Assembly: GCF_027604915.1 (NCBI RefSeq)
Contig: NZ_JAJAQC010000001.1
Span: 62,001-126,000, forward strand
Length of the DNA: 64,000 bases
Origin: Streptomonospora mangrovi
GTDB lineage: Bacteria; Actinomycetota; Actinomycetes; Streptosporangiales; Streptosporangiaceae
Direction of reading: 5' to 3'
The stretch's first letter is position 1, and each line of letters begins with the position of its first letter. Shown one piece after another: positions 33,650-42,732 of the stretch. Both the position numbers and the translations under genes were made by a program. The notes beneath the pieces were generated by a model, which saw only the letters and a program-made list of their open reading frames with translations, was not told the origin of the DNA and made no database searches.

Positions 33650-36600
33650 TCAGGGGCCGGGCCGGTCGCGGTCCAGCTTCTGGCTGATGACCTGGGAGAT
33701 GCCGTCGTTCTGCATGGTGACGCCGTAGAGCGCGTCGGCGGCCTCCATGGTGCGCTTCTGGTGGGTGATCACGATGAGCTGGGAGGAGGACCGCAGCTCC
33801 TCGAAGATCACCAGGAGCCGCTGGAGGTTGGTGTCGTCCAGCGCGGCCTCGACCTCGTCCATGACGTAGAACGGCGAGGGCCGCGCCTTGAAGATGGCGG
33901 CCAGGAACGCCACGGCGGTCAGCGAGCGCTCGCCGCCCGACAGCAGCGACAGCCGCTTGACCTTCTTGCCGGGCGGGCGCGCCTCGACCTCGATGCCGGT
34001 GGTGAGCATGTTGTCGGGGTCGGTGAGGACCAGGCAGCCCTCGCCGCCGGGGAACAGCCGGCCGAAGATCTGGGTGAACTCCCGCTCCACGTCGGTGTAG
34101 GCGGCGGTGAACACCTCCTGCACCCGGGCGTCGACCTGCTCGACCACCGACATCAGGTCGCGGCGGGTCTTCTTGAGGTCTTCGAGCTGGGCGTTGAGGA
34201 AGGCGTGGCGCTCCTCCAGGGCGGCGAACTCCTCCAGCGCCAGCGGGTTGATCTTGCCGAGCTGGTTGAGCTGGCGTTCGGCGGCGCGTGCCCGCTTCTC
34301 CTGGACCTCGCGCACGTAGGGCACGGCCACGGCCTCGTCCTCGGGGGCGTCGGCGGGCGGCGGCACGGGCACGCGGGGGCCGTACTCGGCGATGAGGGTG
34401 TCGACGTCCACGCCCATCTCCTCCACGGCCCGGGTCTCCAGTTGCTCCAGGCGCAGTTTGCGTTCGGCGCGGGCGACCTCGCTGCCGTGGACGACGTTGA
34501 CCAGCTTCTCCAGCTCCACCGACAGCTCGCGGACGCGGGCGCGCACGGTCTTGAGTTCGGCGTCGCGGGCGGCGCGCTCCTCCTCGGCGGTGCGGCGCTC
34601 GGCGTCGGCGTGGGCCAGGGAGACGGCGATGCGCTCCAGGGCGCGGGCGGCGGCCTCGGCCACCGCCTCGGCGACCCGGGACTGGCGGCGGCGGCGGGCG
34701 CGGCGCTCGGCGGCGCGGCGGCGGGCCTGGCGCTCGGCCTCGGCGGCGCGCAGCAGGGAGTCGGCGCGCCCGGCGATGGAGCGCGCCCGCTCCTCGGCGG
34801 TGCGCACCGACAGCCGGGCCTCGGTCTCGGCGGCGCGCGCGGCACTGGCGGCCTCGGCGAGGGCGTCGCGGCGCTCGGTGTCGGGCTCGCCGTCCTCCAG
34901 CGGTTCGGCCTCGGCCTCGGCCAGCCGCGCCTCCAGGTCGGCCAGCGCGTCCAGGTCGCTCTGCCGGCCGGCGGCGGCCTTGGCGGCGGCGGCCGTGTAG
35001 CGCTCGACCTCGGCGGCGGCGGCGCGGGCCTGCCCGCCGAGCTTGCCCAGGTGCTGGGCGGCGTCGTTGCGGCGCTTGTCGGCGGCGCGGCGGCGGGCGG
35101 CGACCTCGTCGACCTCCGTGGCGAGGTCGGCGCGCTCCTCCTTGGCGGCGGCCAGGTCGGCGGCGGCGCGGCGGGCGGCCTCGGTGGCCTGGGCGAGCCG
35201 CTGGGCGGCCTCGTCCACGGCGGCCTGGACCTCCAGCAGGCTGGGCGCCGAGGAGGACCCGCCCTGGACCAGACCGGGGCCGAACACGTCGCCCTCGGCG
35301 GTGACGGCGCGCAGGTCGGGGCGGGAGTCGAGCAGGTCGCGGGCGGCGGGGGCGTCGGCGACCAGCACCACGCGCTCCAGCAGCGCGGTGAGGGCGCCGC
35401 GCAGCGGCTCGGGGGCGGTGACGGCGTCGAGGGCGTAGCGCAGGCCGGCGGGCGGCGCGGGCCAGTCGGCGCGGGGCCGGGCGGCGCCGGGGCCGGTGCC
35501 CACGACGATCCCGGCGCGGCCGGCGTCCTCGGCCTTGAGCAGCTCCAGCGCCGCCAGGGCGTCGGCGAGGGTCTCCACCGCGACGGCGTCGGAGGCGGCG
35601 CCCAGGGCGGCGGCGACGGCGGTCTCGTGGCCGGGTTCGACCTCGACCAGCGCGGCGATGGAGCCCAGCAGGCCGGGCAGGCGCTCGCCGGCGGCCAGCA
35701 GCGCGCCCGCGCCGTCCTTGCGGGCCAGCCCCATCTCCAGGGCCTCCTTGCGGGCGGCCAGGGCGGCGCGTTCGCGCTCGGCGGTGCGCTCGGCGTCGCG
35801 CAGCTCGTTGAGGCGGGCCTCGGTGGCGGCCAGCCGCTCCTTGGCGCGCCGGTGGGCGGCGTCGAGTTCGGCGTCGCCCTCGTCCAGCCCGGCGGCGTCG
35901 GCCTCGGCGAACTCGTACTCGGCCTGGGCGGCCTCGGCGCGTTCGCGGGCCTCCACGGCGGCGGTGTCCAGGCGCTCGACCTCGGCCTCGGAGGCGGCGA
36001 GCCGGCTGCGCAGCGCCTCGACCCGGCCGCGCAGCTTGGCCAGCCCTTCGCGGCGGTCGGCGGCGGCGCGCGCGGCGGCGGCGACCCGGCGCTCCTCCTC
36101 CTTCAGCGCCTCCTCGGCGGCGGCGCGCTCGGCCACGGCCCGCTCCAGGATCTCGCGGGAGTCGTCCAGGCGGTACTGCAACTCCTCCTCCTGGGCGCGC
36201 GCCTCCTCGGCCTCGCGCTCCAGGTCGTCGGGGTCGCGGCCGAAGCGCTCCTCGCCGGGGTCGGCGGCCAGGTGGCGGTGGCGCTCGGTCGCCAGGCCGG
36301 CCACGGCGCTCAGCCGCTCCTTGAGGCGCGACAGCCCGTGGTAGGCGTCCTGGGCGGCGGCCAGCAGCGGCGCGGCCTCGGTGGCGGCGGTGTCCAGCGC
36401 GGTCTCGCGGGCCTGGGCGTCGGCCAGGGAGCGCTCGGCGGCCTCGCGCCGGGTGCGCACGGCCGCCTCGTCGGCCTGCTCCTTCTCCAGGGCCTCGCGC
36501 AGGGTGACGATGTCGTCGGCGAGCAGCCGCAGCCGGGCGTCGCGCAGGTCGGCCTGGATGACGGCGGCGCGGCGGGCGAGTTCGGCCTGGCGGCCCAGGG

Positions 36601-37210
36601 GCTTGAGCTGGCGGCGCAGCTCGGCGGTGAGGTCGGTGACGCGGTCGAGGTTGCCCTGCATCGCGTCCAGCTTGCGCAGCGCCTTCTCCTTGCGCTTGCG
36701 GTGCTTGAGGATGCCGGCGGCCTCCTCGACCAGGGCGCGGCGCTCCTCGGGGCCGGCGTGCAGGACGGTGTCGAGCTGGCCCTGGCCGACGATGACGTGC
36801 ATCTCGCGGCCGATGCCGGAGTCGCTGAGGAGGTCCTGGATGTCCAGCAGCCGGCAGGTGTCGCCGTTGATGGCGTACTCCGAGCCGCCGTTGCGGAACA
36901 TGGTCCGCTTGATGGTGACCTCGGTGTAGTCGATGGGCAGCGCGCCGTCGGAGTTGTCGATGGTCAGGCTGACCTCGGCGCGGCCCAGGGGGGCGCGGGA
37001 GGACGTCCCCGCGAAGATGACGTCCTCCATCTTGCCGCCGCGCAGGGACTTGGCGCCCTGCTCGCCCATGACCCAGGCCAGCGCGTCGACCACGTTGGAC
37101 TTGCCCGACCCGTTGGGGCCGACGACGGTGGTGATGCCGGGCTCGAACCGCAGGGTGGTGGCTGAGGCGAACGACTTGAAACCGCGCAGCGTGAGGGTCT
37201 TCAGGTACAC
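33650..37210 (-). CDS. smc: Chromosome segregation protein SMC
   Basis: 1186 residues, full length. Walker A GPNGSGKSN at ~31-39 follows MYLKTLTLRGFKSF. Long Ala/Glu/Arg-rich coiled coils flank a globular hinge at about 510-640 (PGLLGSIAALVEVEPGHETA ... VTAEGDVFGPGLVQGG). The C-terminal lobe has the ABC signature LSLLSGGERSLTAVAF and Walker B FYVMDEVEAALDDTN. SMC condenses and resolves the chromosome with ScpA/ScpB, encoded elsewhere. GTG start at 37210 after AGGAGG. Very long opposite-strand frames across this gene are codon-bias shadows. Confidence 0.97.
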   Translation of the reverse strand: MYLKTLTLRGFKSFASATTLRFEPGITTVVGPNGSGKSNVVDALAWVMGEQGAKSLRGGKMEDVIFAGTSSRAPLGRAEVSLTIDNSDGALPIDYTEVTIKRTMFRNGGSEYAINGDTCRLLDIQDLLSDSGIGREMHVIVGQGQLDTVLHAGPEERRALVEEAAGILKHRKRKEKALRKLDAMQGNLDRVTDLTAELRRQLKPLGRQAELARRAAVIQADLRDARLRLLADDIVTLREALEKEQADEAAVRTRREAAERSLADAQARETALDTAATEAAPLLAAAQDAYHGLSRLKERLSAVAGLATERHRHLAADPGEERFGRDPDDLEREAEEARAQEEELQYRLDDSREILERAVAERAAAEEALKEEERRVAAAARAAADRREGLAKLRGRVEALRSRLAASEAEVERLDTAAVEARERAEAAQAEYEFAEADAAGLDEGDAELDAAHRRAKERLAATEARLNELRDAERTAERERAALAARKEALEMGLARKDGAGALLAAGERLPGLLGSIAALVEVEPGHETAVAAALGAASDAVAVETLADALAALELLKAEDAGRAGIVVGTGPGAARPRADWPAPPAGLRYALDAVTAPEPLRGALTALLERVVLVADAPAARDLLDSRPDLRAVTAEGDVFGPGLVQGGSSSAPSLLEVQAAVDEAAQRLAQATEAARRAAADLAAAKEERADLATEVDEVAARRRAADKRRNDAAQHLGKLGGQARAAAAEVERYTAAAAKAAAGRQSDLDALADLEARLAEAEAEPLEDGEPDTERRDALAEAASAARAAETEARLSVRTAEERARSIAGRADSLLRAAEAERQARRRAAERRARRRRQSRVAEAVAEAAARALERIAVSLAHADAERRTAEEERAARDAELKTVRARVRELSVELEKLVNVVHGSEVARAERKLRLEQLETRAVEEMGVDVDTLIAEYGPRVPVPPPADAPEDEAVAVPYVREVQEKRARAAERQLNQLGKINPLALEEFAALEERHAFLNAQLEDLKKTRRDLMSVVEQVDARVQEVFTAAYTDVEREFTQIFGRLFPGGEGCLVLTDPDNMLTTGIEVEARPPGKKVKRLSLLSGGERSLTAVAFLAAIFKARPSPFYVMDEVEAALDDTNLQRLLVIFEELRSSSQLIVITHQKRTMEAADALYGVTMQNDGISQVISQKLDRDRPGP

Positions 37211-37616
37211 GCCGCGGGTCCTCCTGCTTCACTCGCCACTCGCCGGTCCTCGGCATTCCAGGGTGCCATCAAGAGTGCCATGAACCAGGGGTTTCGGGTG
37301 GGGGAACCGCGCGGTGTCATCGGCGGGGGCGGCCGTCCGCCCCGCCTCCGGCGCCGCGCCGGGGCGCGGCGGTCGGACGGGGCGGTGCTGAGAGCGGCCC
37401 GCGGATTACCACAGAGTCCGCGCGGCGCACCGGAACCGGTGCGCCGGTCGCGCGGGGGGTGGGGTCGTCGTCGCTCGCGGGGCGGTCGGGCGGGCGCTCG
37501 GCGCCGCCGCGGGCCGGGTGGTGGGGGCCGATGGGGCCGGACCCGGATGCCCCGCTCAGGGACGCCTGGTCGTGGAAGCGGCGTCCCTTGCCGCGGTACG
37601 GAATCGTCGCGGGGCG
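37211..37616. other. Intergenic gap upstream of smc
   Basis: 406 bp with extreme GC content. No convincing gene, hairpin or promoter hexamers were found. The plus-strand frame starting near 37280 is Arg/Gly-rich low-complexity and runs into antisense of the next gene, so it was not called. Confidence 0.5.
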
Positions 37617-37808
37617 TTAGGCGAGCGCGGGCTCGCGGTCCGCCGCGGAGACGGAGACGTCGGCGACGGCCGCCGACAGTTGGTCGTTGCGTGCCTGAAG
37701 ACGACCGATCTCGTCCTCCAGGTCACGTACTCGCTTCTGAAGCCGCCGCATTTCCTGAACCATCTGAGGGTCAGGACCGCCGACGTGGCCAAACAGAGCC
37801 TTCGCCAT
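37617..37808 (-). CDS. Small conserved coiled-coil protein near smc
   Basis: 63 residues. It begins MAKALFGHVGGPDPQMVQEM, then a heptad-patterned coiled coil (RRLQKRVRDLEDEIGRLQAR). The MAKAL-GHVGG start is a pattern I associate with small actinobacterial proteins of unknown function. The ATG at 37808 has GGAGGA at good spacing; the longer frame upstream is less likely because it crosses the promoter leader. It has its own clear promoter. A role with nucleoid or division proteins is possible only by position. Confidence 0.8.
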   Translation of the reverse strand: MAKALFGHVGGPDPQMVQEMRRLQKRVRDLEDEIGRLQARNDQLSAAVADVSVSAADREPALA

Positions 37809-37922
37809 GATGTGGGTCCTCCACACTGAGTGACCAGTTCGATGCACGCACACATGAGCAAAAGGAGCGCCGCCGAGCATCCCCGGCTGTCTCCCGTGGG
37901 AAAGGCGCGCGGTCTGCCTTCC

Positions 37923-37951
37923 AGAGTCTCACCATGGGCGCTACTGGTCAA
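37923..37951 (-). promoter_or_regulatory. Sigma-A-type promoter for the 63-aa gene
   Basis: Minus strand: TTGACC (37946-37951), 17-bp spacer, GACTCT (37923-37928). It lies in one of the few AT-richer stretches of the window and predicts a leader of about 105 nt. Confidence 0.6.
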
Positions 37952-38097
37952 GATTGAACGAAACCGTACGTAACTAACTGTAACCAGGCAGGTCACAAGG
38001 CGCGATCCAAAGGTGAGCACCCCCGCGCACAGGGCTGCCGCGCTGTGGAACCGGCGGCAGGCGGGCGCTCGCGAATCGCGCTACCTTCCCAGGATAC

Positions 38098-38409
38098 TCA
38101 CCGCTCGGCGAATCCGGAGTAGGTGCCCCGGGGATTCTCCCACCGTTCAACCACGCTGGTCACCTCACCAGGGGTTTCTCCCCCGCGCAAAAGCGCGAGA
38201 AGTTGCGCACACCGCTCGCGCGGCCCCTCGGCCACCACCTCGACCCGGCCGTCGGCCAGGTTGGTGGCGGCGCCACTCAGCCCCAACTCCAGCGCGCGGG
38301 ACCGCACCCACCAGCGGAAGCCCACGCCCTGCACGCGCCCGCGCACCCACGCGGTCAGCCGGGCGCCCGCCTCGGCCCCCGCGGCGTCCCCGCGTCCCGT
38401 CTCTCCCAT
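38098..38409 (-). CDS. acyP: Acylphosphatase
   Basis: 103 residues. Active-site loop with Arg in [15 protein letters not shown] and the Asn of [16 protein letters not shown], both essential in the family; the C-terminal GTYSGFAER closes the fold. It hydrolyses acyl phosphates; the physiological substrate is uncertain. ATG start at 38409, 51 bp after mutM, last in the yceD-rpmF-rnc-mutM-acyP direction and syntenic with Mycobacterium. Confidence 0.95.
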   Translation of the reverse strand: MGETGRGDAAGAEAGARLTAWVRGRVQGVGFRWWVRSRALELGLSGAATNLADGRVEVVAEGPRERCAQLLALLRGGETPGEVTSVVERWENPRGTYSGFAER

Positions 38410-38460
38410 GCTCGGCCCCCTCTTCTTCCGTGTCCGGTGCCTCGTATCCGGTGCTCCGTG

Positions 38461-39357
38461 TCAGGTGCCGCCCTTGGCCGGGGCCGCCCGGCGGCGCGGG
38501 GCCGGCTGGCAGCGGGGGCAACTGAACGAGGAGCGGTTCATGAAGGGGTCGCGGCGGATGGGGGACCCGCAGCGGCGGCAGGGGAGGTCGCGGCGGCCGT
38601 AGGCGTTCAGGCCGCGCTCGAAGTAGCCGCTCTCGCCGTTGACGTTGACATAGAGGCTGTCGAAGGAGGTGCCGCCCTCGGCCAGCGCCTCGCGCAGCAC
38701 GTCGCGCAGCCGCGCCAGCAGCTCGGCCACCTGGGCGGGGCGCAGGGTGGCGGTGGGGCGGGCCCAGTGCAGCCGGGCGCGCCACAGCGCCTCGTCGGCG
38801 TAGATGTTGCCCACGCCGCTGATCAGCGACTGGTCCAGCAGCGCGCGCTTGACCTCGGTGCGCCGGCGGCGCAGGGCCGCCGTGAACACCGCGTCGTCGA
38901 AGTCGGCGTCGAGGGGGTCCAGCGCGATGTGGGAGATGACCGAGGGCACCCCGGCCGAGCGGCCCGCCACATCGGGCACCAGCGGGACGACCATGAGATG
39001 GCCGAACGTGCGCTGGTCCACGAACCGCAGCTCGCGCTCGTTGTCGGCGCCCAGCCCCAGGCGCACCCGCAGGTGGCGCTCGTCGGGGCGGCCGCGCGGC
39101 TGGACCAGGAGCTGGCCGCTCATGCCCAGGTGGGCCAGCAGCGCGTCGCCGGAGTCGAGGTTGAGCCACAGGTACTTGCCGCGGCGGCGGACCTCGGTGA
39201 CGGCGCGGTCCTTCAGCCGCGCGGCGAAGTCCTCAGGGCCGGCGACGTGCCGGCGGACGGCGCGCGGGTGCAGCACCGCGGCCTCGTGGACGGTGCGGCC
39301 GCGCACCCAGTGCTCCAGGCCGGTGCGGACGACCTCGACCTCGGGCAGCTCGGGCAT
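38461..39357 (-). CDS. mutM: Formamidopyrimidine-DNA glycosylase
   Basis: 298-residue bifunctional glycosylase/AP lyase that removes 8-oxoguanine and Fapy lesions. Catalytic N-terminal Pro2 and Glu3 in MPELPEVE, the Lys in [11 protein letters not shown], the helix-two-turn-helix with [15 protein letters not shown], and a zinc finger [11 protein letters not shown] ... SCPRC with a short basic tail. ATG start at 39357, 7 bp after the rnc stop, so the two are co-expressed as is usual in actinobacteria. Confidence 0.98.
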   Translation of the reverse strand: MPELPEVEVVRTGLEHWVRGRTVHEAAVLHPRAVRRHVAGPEDFAARLKDRAVTEVRRRGKYLWLNLDSGDALLAHLGMSGQLLVQPRGRPDERHLRVRLGLGADNERELRFVDQRTFGHLMVVPLVPDVAGRSAGVPSVISHIALDPLDADFDDAVFTAALRRRRTEVKRALLDQSLISGVGNIYADEALWRARLHWARPTATLRPAQVAELLARLRDVLREALAEGGTSFDSLYVNVNGESGYFERGLNAYGRRDLPCRRCGSPIRRDPFMNRSSFSCPRCQPAPRRRAAPAKGGT

Positions 39358-39364
39358 GGGCGGG

Positions 39365-40096
39365 TCAGGCTCCGTCCTCGTCGGCGACGGCGGCGGCGGA
39401 CTTGGCGCGGATGGCCTTCCACGCCGACTCCGCGGCCTGCTGCTCGGCCTCCTTCTTGCTGCGGCCCTCGCCGGTGCCGTAGTCCTCGCCGGCCACCCGG
39501 ACGGTGGCGCGGAAGGTCTTCTGGTGGTCGGGGCCGCTCTCGTCGACGTGGTACTCGGGCACGCCGAGCATCTCCGAGGCGGTCAGCTCCTGGAGGGAGG
39601 TCTTCCAGTCCAGGCCGGCGCCCAGCCCCGAGGCGGTGGCGATGAGCGGGTCGAACAGCCGGTGCACCAGGTCGGAGGCCACGTCCAGGCCGCGGTCGAG
39701 GTAGACCGCGCCGATGATGGCCTCCAAAGTGTCGGCGAGGATGGAGGACTTGTCGCGCCCGCCGGTGCCCTCCTCGCCCCGGCCCAGCCGGATGTAGCCG
39801 CCGATGCCCAGTTCGCGGGCGACGTCGGCCAGGGCGCGCATGTTCACCACGGCGGCGCGCAGCTTGGCGAGCTGGCCCTCGGGCAGGTCGGGGTGCTCGC
39901 GGAAGAGGGTGTCGGTGACGATCAGCCCGAGCACGGAGTCGCCCAGGAACTCCAGGCGCTCGTTGGTGGGCAGCCCGCCCTTCTCGTAGGCGTAGGACCG
40001 GTGGGTCAGCGCCCGCGCGAGCACCTTGGGGTCGAGTTCGACCCCGATGGCGCGGTAGAACTCGCGGGCCTCGGCCGCGTTGAGTTGAGTGGCCAC
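39365..40096 (-). CDS. rnc: Ribonuclease III
   Basis: 243 residues. Endonuclease domain with the signature [15 protein letters not shown] and the second metal site in [16 protein letters not shown]; the C-terminal dsRNA-binding domain spans ~165-235 ([34 protein letters not shown]). It matures rRNA and cleaves structured mRNA. The GTG at 40096 gives a family-typical N-terminus ([18 protein letters not shown]), though its AGGAG is 12 bases away. Confidence 0.96.
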   Translation of the reverse strand: MATQLNAAEAREFYRAIGVELDPKVLARALTHRSYAYEKGGLPTNERLEFLGDSVLGLIVTDTLFREHPDLPEGQLAKLRAAVVNMRALADVARELGIGGYIRLGRGEEGTGGRDKSSILADTLEAIIGAVYLDRGLDVASDLVHRLFDPLIATASGLGAGLDWKTSLQELTASEMLGVPEYHVDESGPDHQKTFRATVRVAGEDYGTGEGRSKKEAEQQAAESAWKAIRAKSAAAVADEDGA

Positions 40097-40393
40097 TCGA
40101 CGTTCACACTCCTGATCTCCAGCGCGCGGCGCGTGCGCGCGGCTGCGCTCAACTAAGCCGATCAGGGACGCTCGAAAGCGAGGTGGGCGTCGCGGAGGCG
40201 GGTGCTCCCCGGCGGCCACCACGGCCTCGGGATTGGCCCGAACCGGCGCGGTCGTCGTGTTGTTTTGCGGTGGCGGGTGCGGATGCCTGGAGCCGAACCC
40301 GAAGAGCCGAAAGGCGGGCCCGGTGTGCGGCGCGGTGCGGGGGCCTGCCCCGCTCGCGCGCCGCGCACCGAACCCGCCGCGGTTCGCGGCCCT

Positions 40394-40570
40394 TTAGGAC
40401 GGGTTCAGCACCTGGCGGTTGTTGTAGGTGCCGCAGGTGGCGCACGCGGTGTGCGGGAGCTTGTAGTCGCGGCAGCGCGGGCAGGTCACCAGCTCGGGGC
40501 GCGACGCCTTCCACTGCGAACGGCGCTTGCGGGTGTTGCTCCGCGACATCTTCCGCTTCGGGACAGCCAC
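40394..40570 (-). CDS. rpmF: 50S ribosomal protein L32
   Basis: 58 residues. Begins [20 protein letters not shown] and contains two CxxC pairs (CPRC and CATC), so this is the zinc-binding (C+) form. GTG start at 40570 with AGGAGG 7 bases upstream and TAA stop. It sits between the DUF177 gene and rnc, as expected for the yceD-rpmF pair. Because Zur-controlled C- paralogues often exist elsewhere, this copy is probably the zinc-replete version. Confidence 0.97.
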   Translation of the reverse strand: MAVPKRKMSRSNTRKRRSQWKASRPELVTCPRCRDYKLPHTACATCGTYNNRQVLNPS

Positions 40571-40710
40571 TTCAATCCTCCTGGGTCACCCGCGCGGTCG
40601 CGGGAGCGGTACTTGCACGGGCGCGCCCCGCCGAGGCGGGGAGCACCGCTGTGCCCCGCCCGGGGTCCGCGGCCGCGGGCGGCGGTCGCGATGCCGGACG
40701 GAGCGGGGGA

Positions 40711-41256
40711 TCATCGTTCGCCGAACTCCTCGCCGAGGTCGCGCAGCGACGCCCAGCGGGGGTCGATGGCCTCGCCGTGGTGGTGGTCGGGGCCGACGTC
40801 GGCGAGCCTCGCCCCGCACTCGGCGCACAGGCCGGGGCAGTCGTCCCGGCACAGCGGCGCGAGCGGCAGCGCGAGCACGACGGCGTCGCGGACCACCGGT
40901 TCGAGGTCGAGGAGTTCGCCTTCTAGATAGTAGTCCTCTTCGTCGTCCTCCGCGTCCGCGTCACCGGCGACCGGGAAGTCGTCGTCGCCGGGGTAGCGGA
41001 ACAGCTCCTGGAACCCGACCTCGACGGTGTCGGTAAGGGGGTCCAGGCAGCGGGAGCACTCCCCGGTGATCTCCACGCGCGCCTCGCCGGTGACGAGCAC
41101 GCCCTCCATCACGGCCTCCAGGCGCAGGTCCAGCTCGATCGGCGCGCCCTCGGGCACGGCGGACATGCCCGTGGCGAGCGAGCCGGGCGCGGGCACGGCG
41201 CGCTCGACGGTGCGCATGGAACCGGGCTGGCGCCCCAGCGGCCGGGTGTCGACCAC
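40711..41256 (-). CDS. yceD: YceD/DUF177 protein (23S rRNA accumulation protein)
   Basis: About 181 residues from a GTG at 41256. The family is clear: ARVEITGECSRCLDPL, VEVGFQELFRYPGD, an acidic insert (DADAEDDEEDYYLEGE), LEPVVRDAVVLALPLAPLC and a Cys-rich end (CRDDCPGLCAECGARL). Related proteins aid 23S rRNA/50S accumulation. The start is doubtful: homologous sequence (LSRLDARAPFVVDT) continues ten codons upstream to a CTG at 41286 but contains no ATG, GTG or TTG, and a promoter lies inside the longer frame. Co-transcribed with rpmF. Confidence 0.85.
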   Translation of the reverse strand: MVDTRPLGRQPGSMRTVERAVPAPGSLATGMSAVPEGAPIELDLRLEAVMEGVLVTGEARVEITGECSRCLDPLTDTVEVGFQELFRYPGDDDFPVAGDADAEDDEEDYYLEGELLDLEPVVRDAVVLALPLAPLCRDDCPGLCAECGARLADVGPDHHHGEAIDPRWASLRDLGEEFGER

Positions 41257-41406
41257 GAACGGGGCGCGGGCGTCAAGACGAGACAGGGTGATCGCGCTTT
41301 CAAGGAGTGCCGCCGGACGCGGAACGCGGGGCGGTGGGCGGGTGGTCGTCGCAACGACGCGTCGGACACGCGGCCGCGCCCGGAACGAAGGCGTAGCCGG
41401 TTGGCG

Positions 41407-41436
41407 AGTATACCGACCAGTCCGGACCGCACCCAA
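41407..41436 (-). promoter_or_regulatory. Promoter of the yceD-rpmF-rnc-mutM unit
   Basis: Minus strand: TTGGGT (41431-41436), 18-bp spacer, TATACT (41407-41412). The -10 is near consensus and predicts a start site around 41400, about 140 nt before the assigned yceD start. Confidence 0.6.
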
Positions 41437-41493
41437 ATCCGCGTTCGCCCCGGTGGGCGGCACGCGGCGCGGCGGCGCCGGGGCGCAGGCGTA

Positions 41494-41967
41494 CTAGGCG
41501 TACTTGTCGCGCAGCCGCTGCTCGACGTTGGGGGTGACCAGGCTGCTGACGTCGCCGCCGTACTGGGCGATCTCGCGGACCAGGCTGGAGCTGAGGAAGG
41601 AGTACTGCGGGTTGGCCGTCATGAACAGGGTCTCCACCCCGGACAGGCGGTAGTTCATCTGCGCGATCTGGAGTTCGTAGTCGAAGTCGCTGACCGAGCG
41701 CAGGCTGCGGATGATGGCGCTGATGCCGTTCTCGCGGCAGAAGTCGACCAGCAGGCCGTTGAACTGGGCCACCCGCACGTTGTCGAGGTCGGCGGTGCAC
41801 TCCCGCAGCATCGCGACCTTCTCCTCGACGGTGAAGAGGCCCTTCTTGTGGACGTTGGTCAGGACCGCGGCGACCACCTCGTCATACTGCCGCGCGGTAC
41901 GCCCGATGATGTCGATGTGGCCGTTGGTGACCGGGTCGAACGACCCGGGGCAGACGACGCGACGCAC
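41494..41967 (-). CDS. coaD: Phosphopantetheine adenylyltransferase
   Basis: 157 residues, exact family size. Converts 4'-phosphopantetheine and ATP to dephospho-CoA. T/HxGH-type site VCPGSFDPVTNGHIDIIGR and the C-terminal SFLSSSLVREIAQYGGDV. GTG at 41967 chosen for its AGGAGG; the in-frame upstream extension lacks an RBS. Follows rsmD on the same strand, the conserved rsmD-coaD pair. Confidence 0.98.
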   Translation of the reverse strand: MRRVVCPGSFDPVTNGHIDIIGRTARQYDEVVAAVLTNVHKKGLFTVEEKVAMLRECTADLDNVRVAQFNGLLVDFCRENGISAIIRSLRSVSDFDYELQIAQMNYRLSGVETLFMTANPQYSFLSSSLVREIAQYGGDVSSLVTPNVEQRLRDKYA

Positions 41968-42039
41968 GGTGGATCGATCCTCCTTGACGATCGGACGCTT
42001 CCGGCGCGAGGGCTCCACCGCCAGATTCTGCCCGGAGTT

Positions 42040-42621
42040 TCACGACGGTCCCGAAAGGCTCGCGGCGCGACCGTACCAAAGCGCGGCCTCGCCGTAGCGG
42101 CGGACCCGGTCGGGTTCGTAGCCCTCGGGCCAGACCAGGTCGGGGTCGCGGGCGGAGCGCTCCACGACGATCAGCGCGCCCGGCGCGAGCCAGCCGCCGT
42201 CGCGCAGGGCCGCCAGCATCCGCTCGACCTCGGCCGCGGTGACCGCGTAGGGCGGGTCGGCCACCACGACGTCGAAGGGGCCGCCGGGCGGCTCCCCCTC
42301 CAGCAGCCGCAGCACCCGCGCGCCGGCCACCCGCGCGCCGGGCAGCCCCAGCGCGGCGATGTTGGCCCGCAGCGTGGCCACCACCCGGCGGTCGGACTCC
42401 ACCAGCAGCGCGTGGGCGGCGCCGCGCGACAGCGCCTCCAGCCCGATCGCGCCCGAGCCGGCGTAGAGGTCGAGCACCCGCAGCCCCGAAAAAGTGCCGA
42501 GGTCCGACAGCGCCGAGGCGAACAGCGCCTCGCGCGCGCGGTCGCTGGTGGGGCGGGTGGTGCGGCCGTCGGGAACGGCGATCCGGCGGCCCCGCGCGGT
42601 ACCGGCGATGATGCGGGTCAT
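42040..42621 (-). CDS. rsmD: 16S rRNA (guanine-966-N2)-methyltransferase
   Basis: 193 residues, Rossmann methyltransferase. MTRIIAGTARGRRIAVP, RPTSDRAREALFASAL, the SAM loop VLDLYAGSGAIGLEALSRGA and catalytic DPPY in FDVVVADPPYAV. The ATG at 42621 is preferred; a GTG three codons upstream (VTH) is possible and no Shine-Dalgarno is evident for either. Between recG and coaD. Confidence 0.96.
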   Translation of the reverse strand: MTRIIAGTARGRRIAVPDGRTTRPTSDRAREALFASALSDLGTFSGLRVLDLYAGSGAIGLEALSRGAAHALLVESDRRVVATLRANIAALGLPGARVAGARVLRLLEGEPPGGPFDVVVADPPYAVTAAEVERMLAALRDGGWLAPGALIVVERSARDPDLVWPEGYEPDRVRRYGEAALWYGRAASLSGPS

Positions 42622-42732
42622 GTGCGTCACGTTAGCGCGGCGGCGCGGGCGCGCGCCGGGCGGCACCGGCGAGTCCCCGCGCGCGGCGCCCGGCGCCGGC
42701 GGGGGCCGCACCGCCCTCGGCGGGGGGCGTGG

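Noticed and set aside
32999-37165. 1388-codon plus-strand open frame across smc
   Set aside because: Composition is leucine/glycine/glutamine-rich antisense of SMC coiled coil; smc on the minus strand has all catalytic motifs.
37280-37810. Plus-strand Arg/Gly-rich frame upstream of smc
   Set aside because: Low-complexity, overlaps the 63-aa coiled-coil gene antisense, and has no ribosome binding site.
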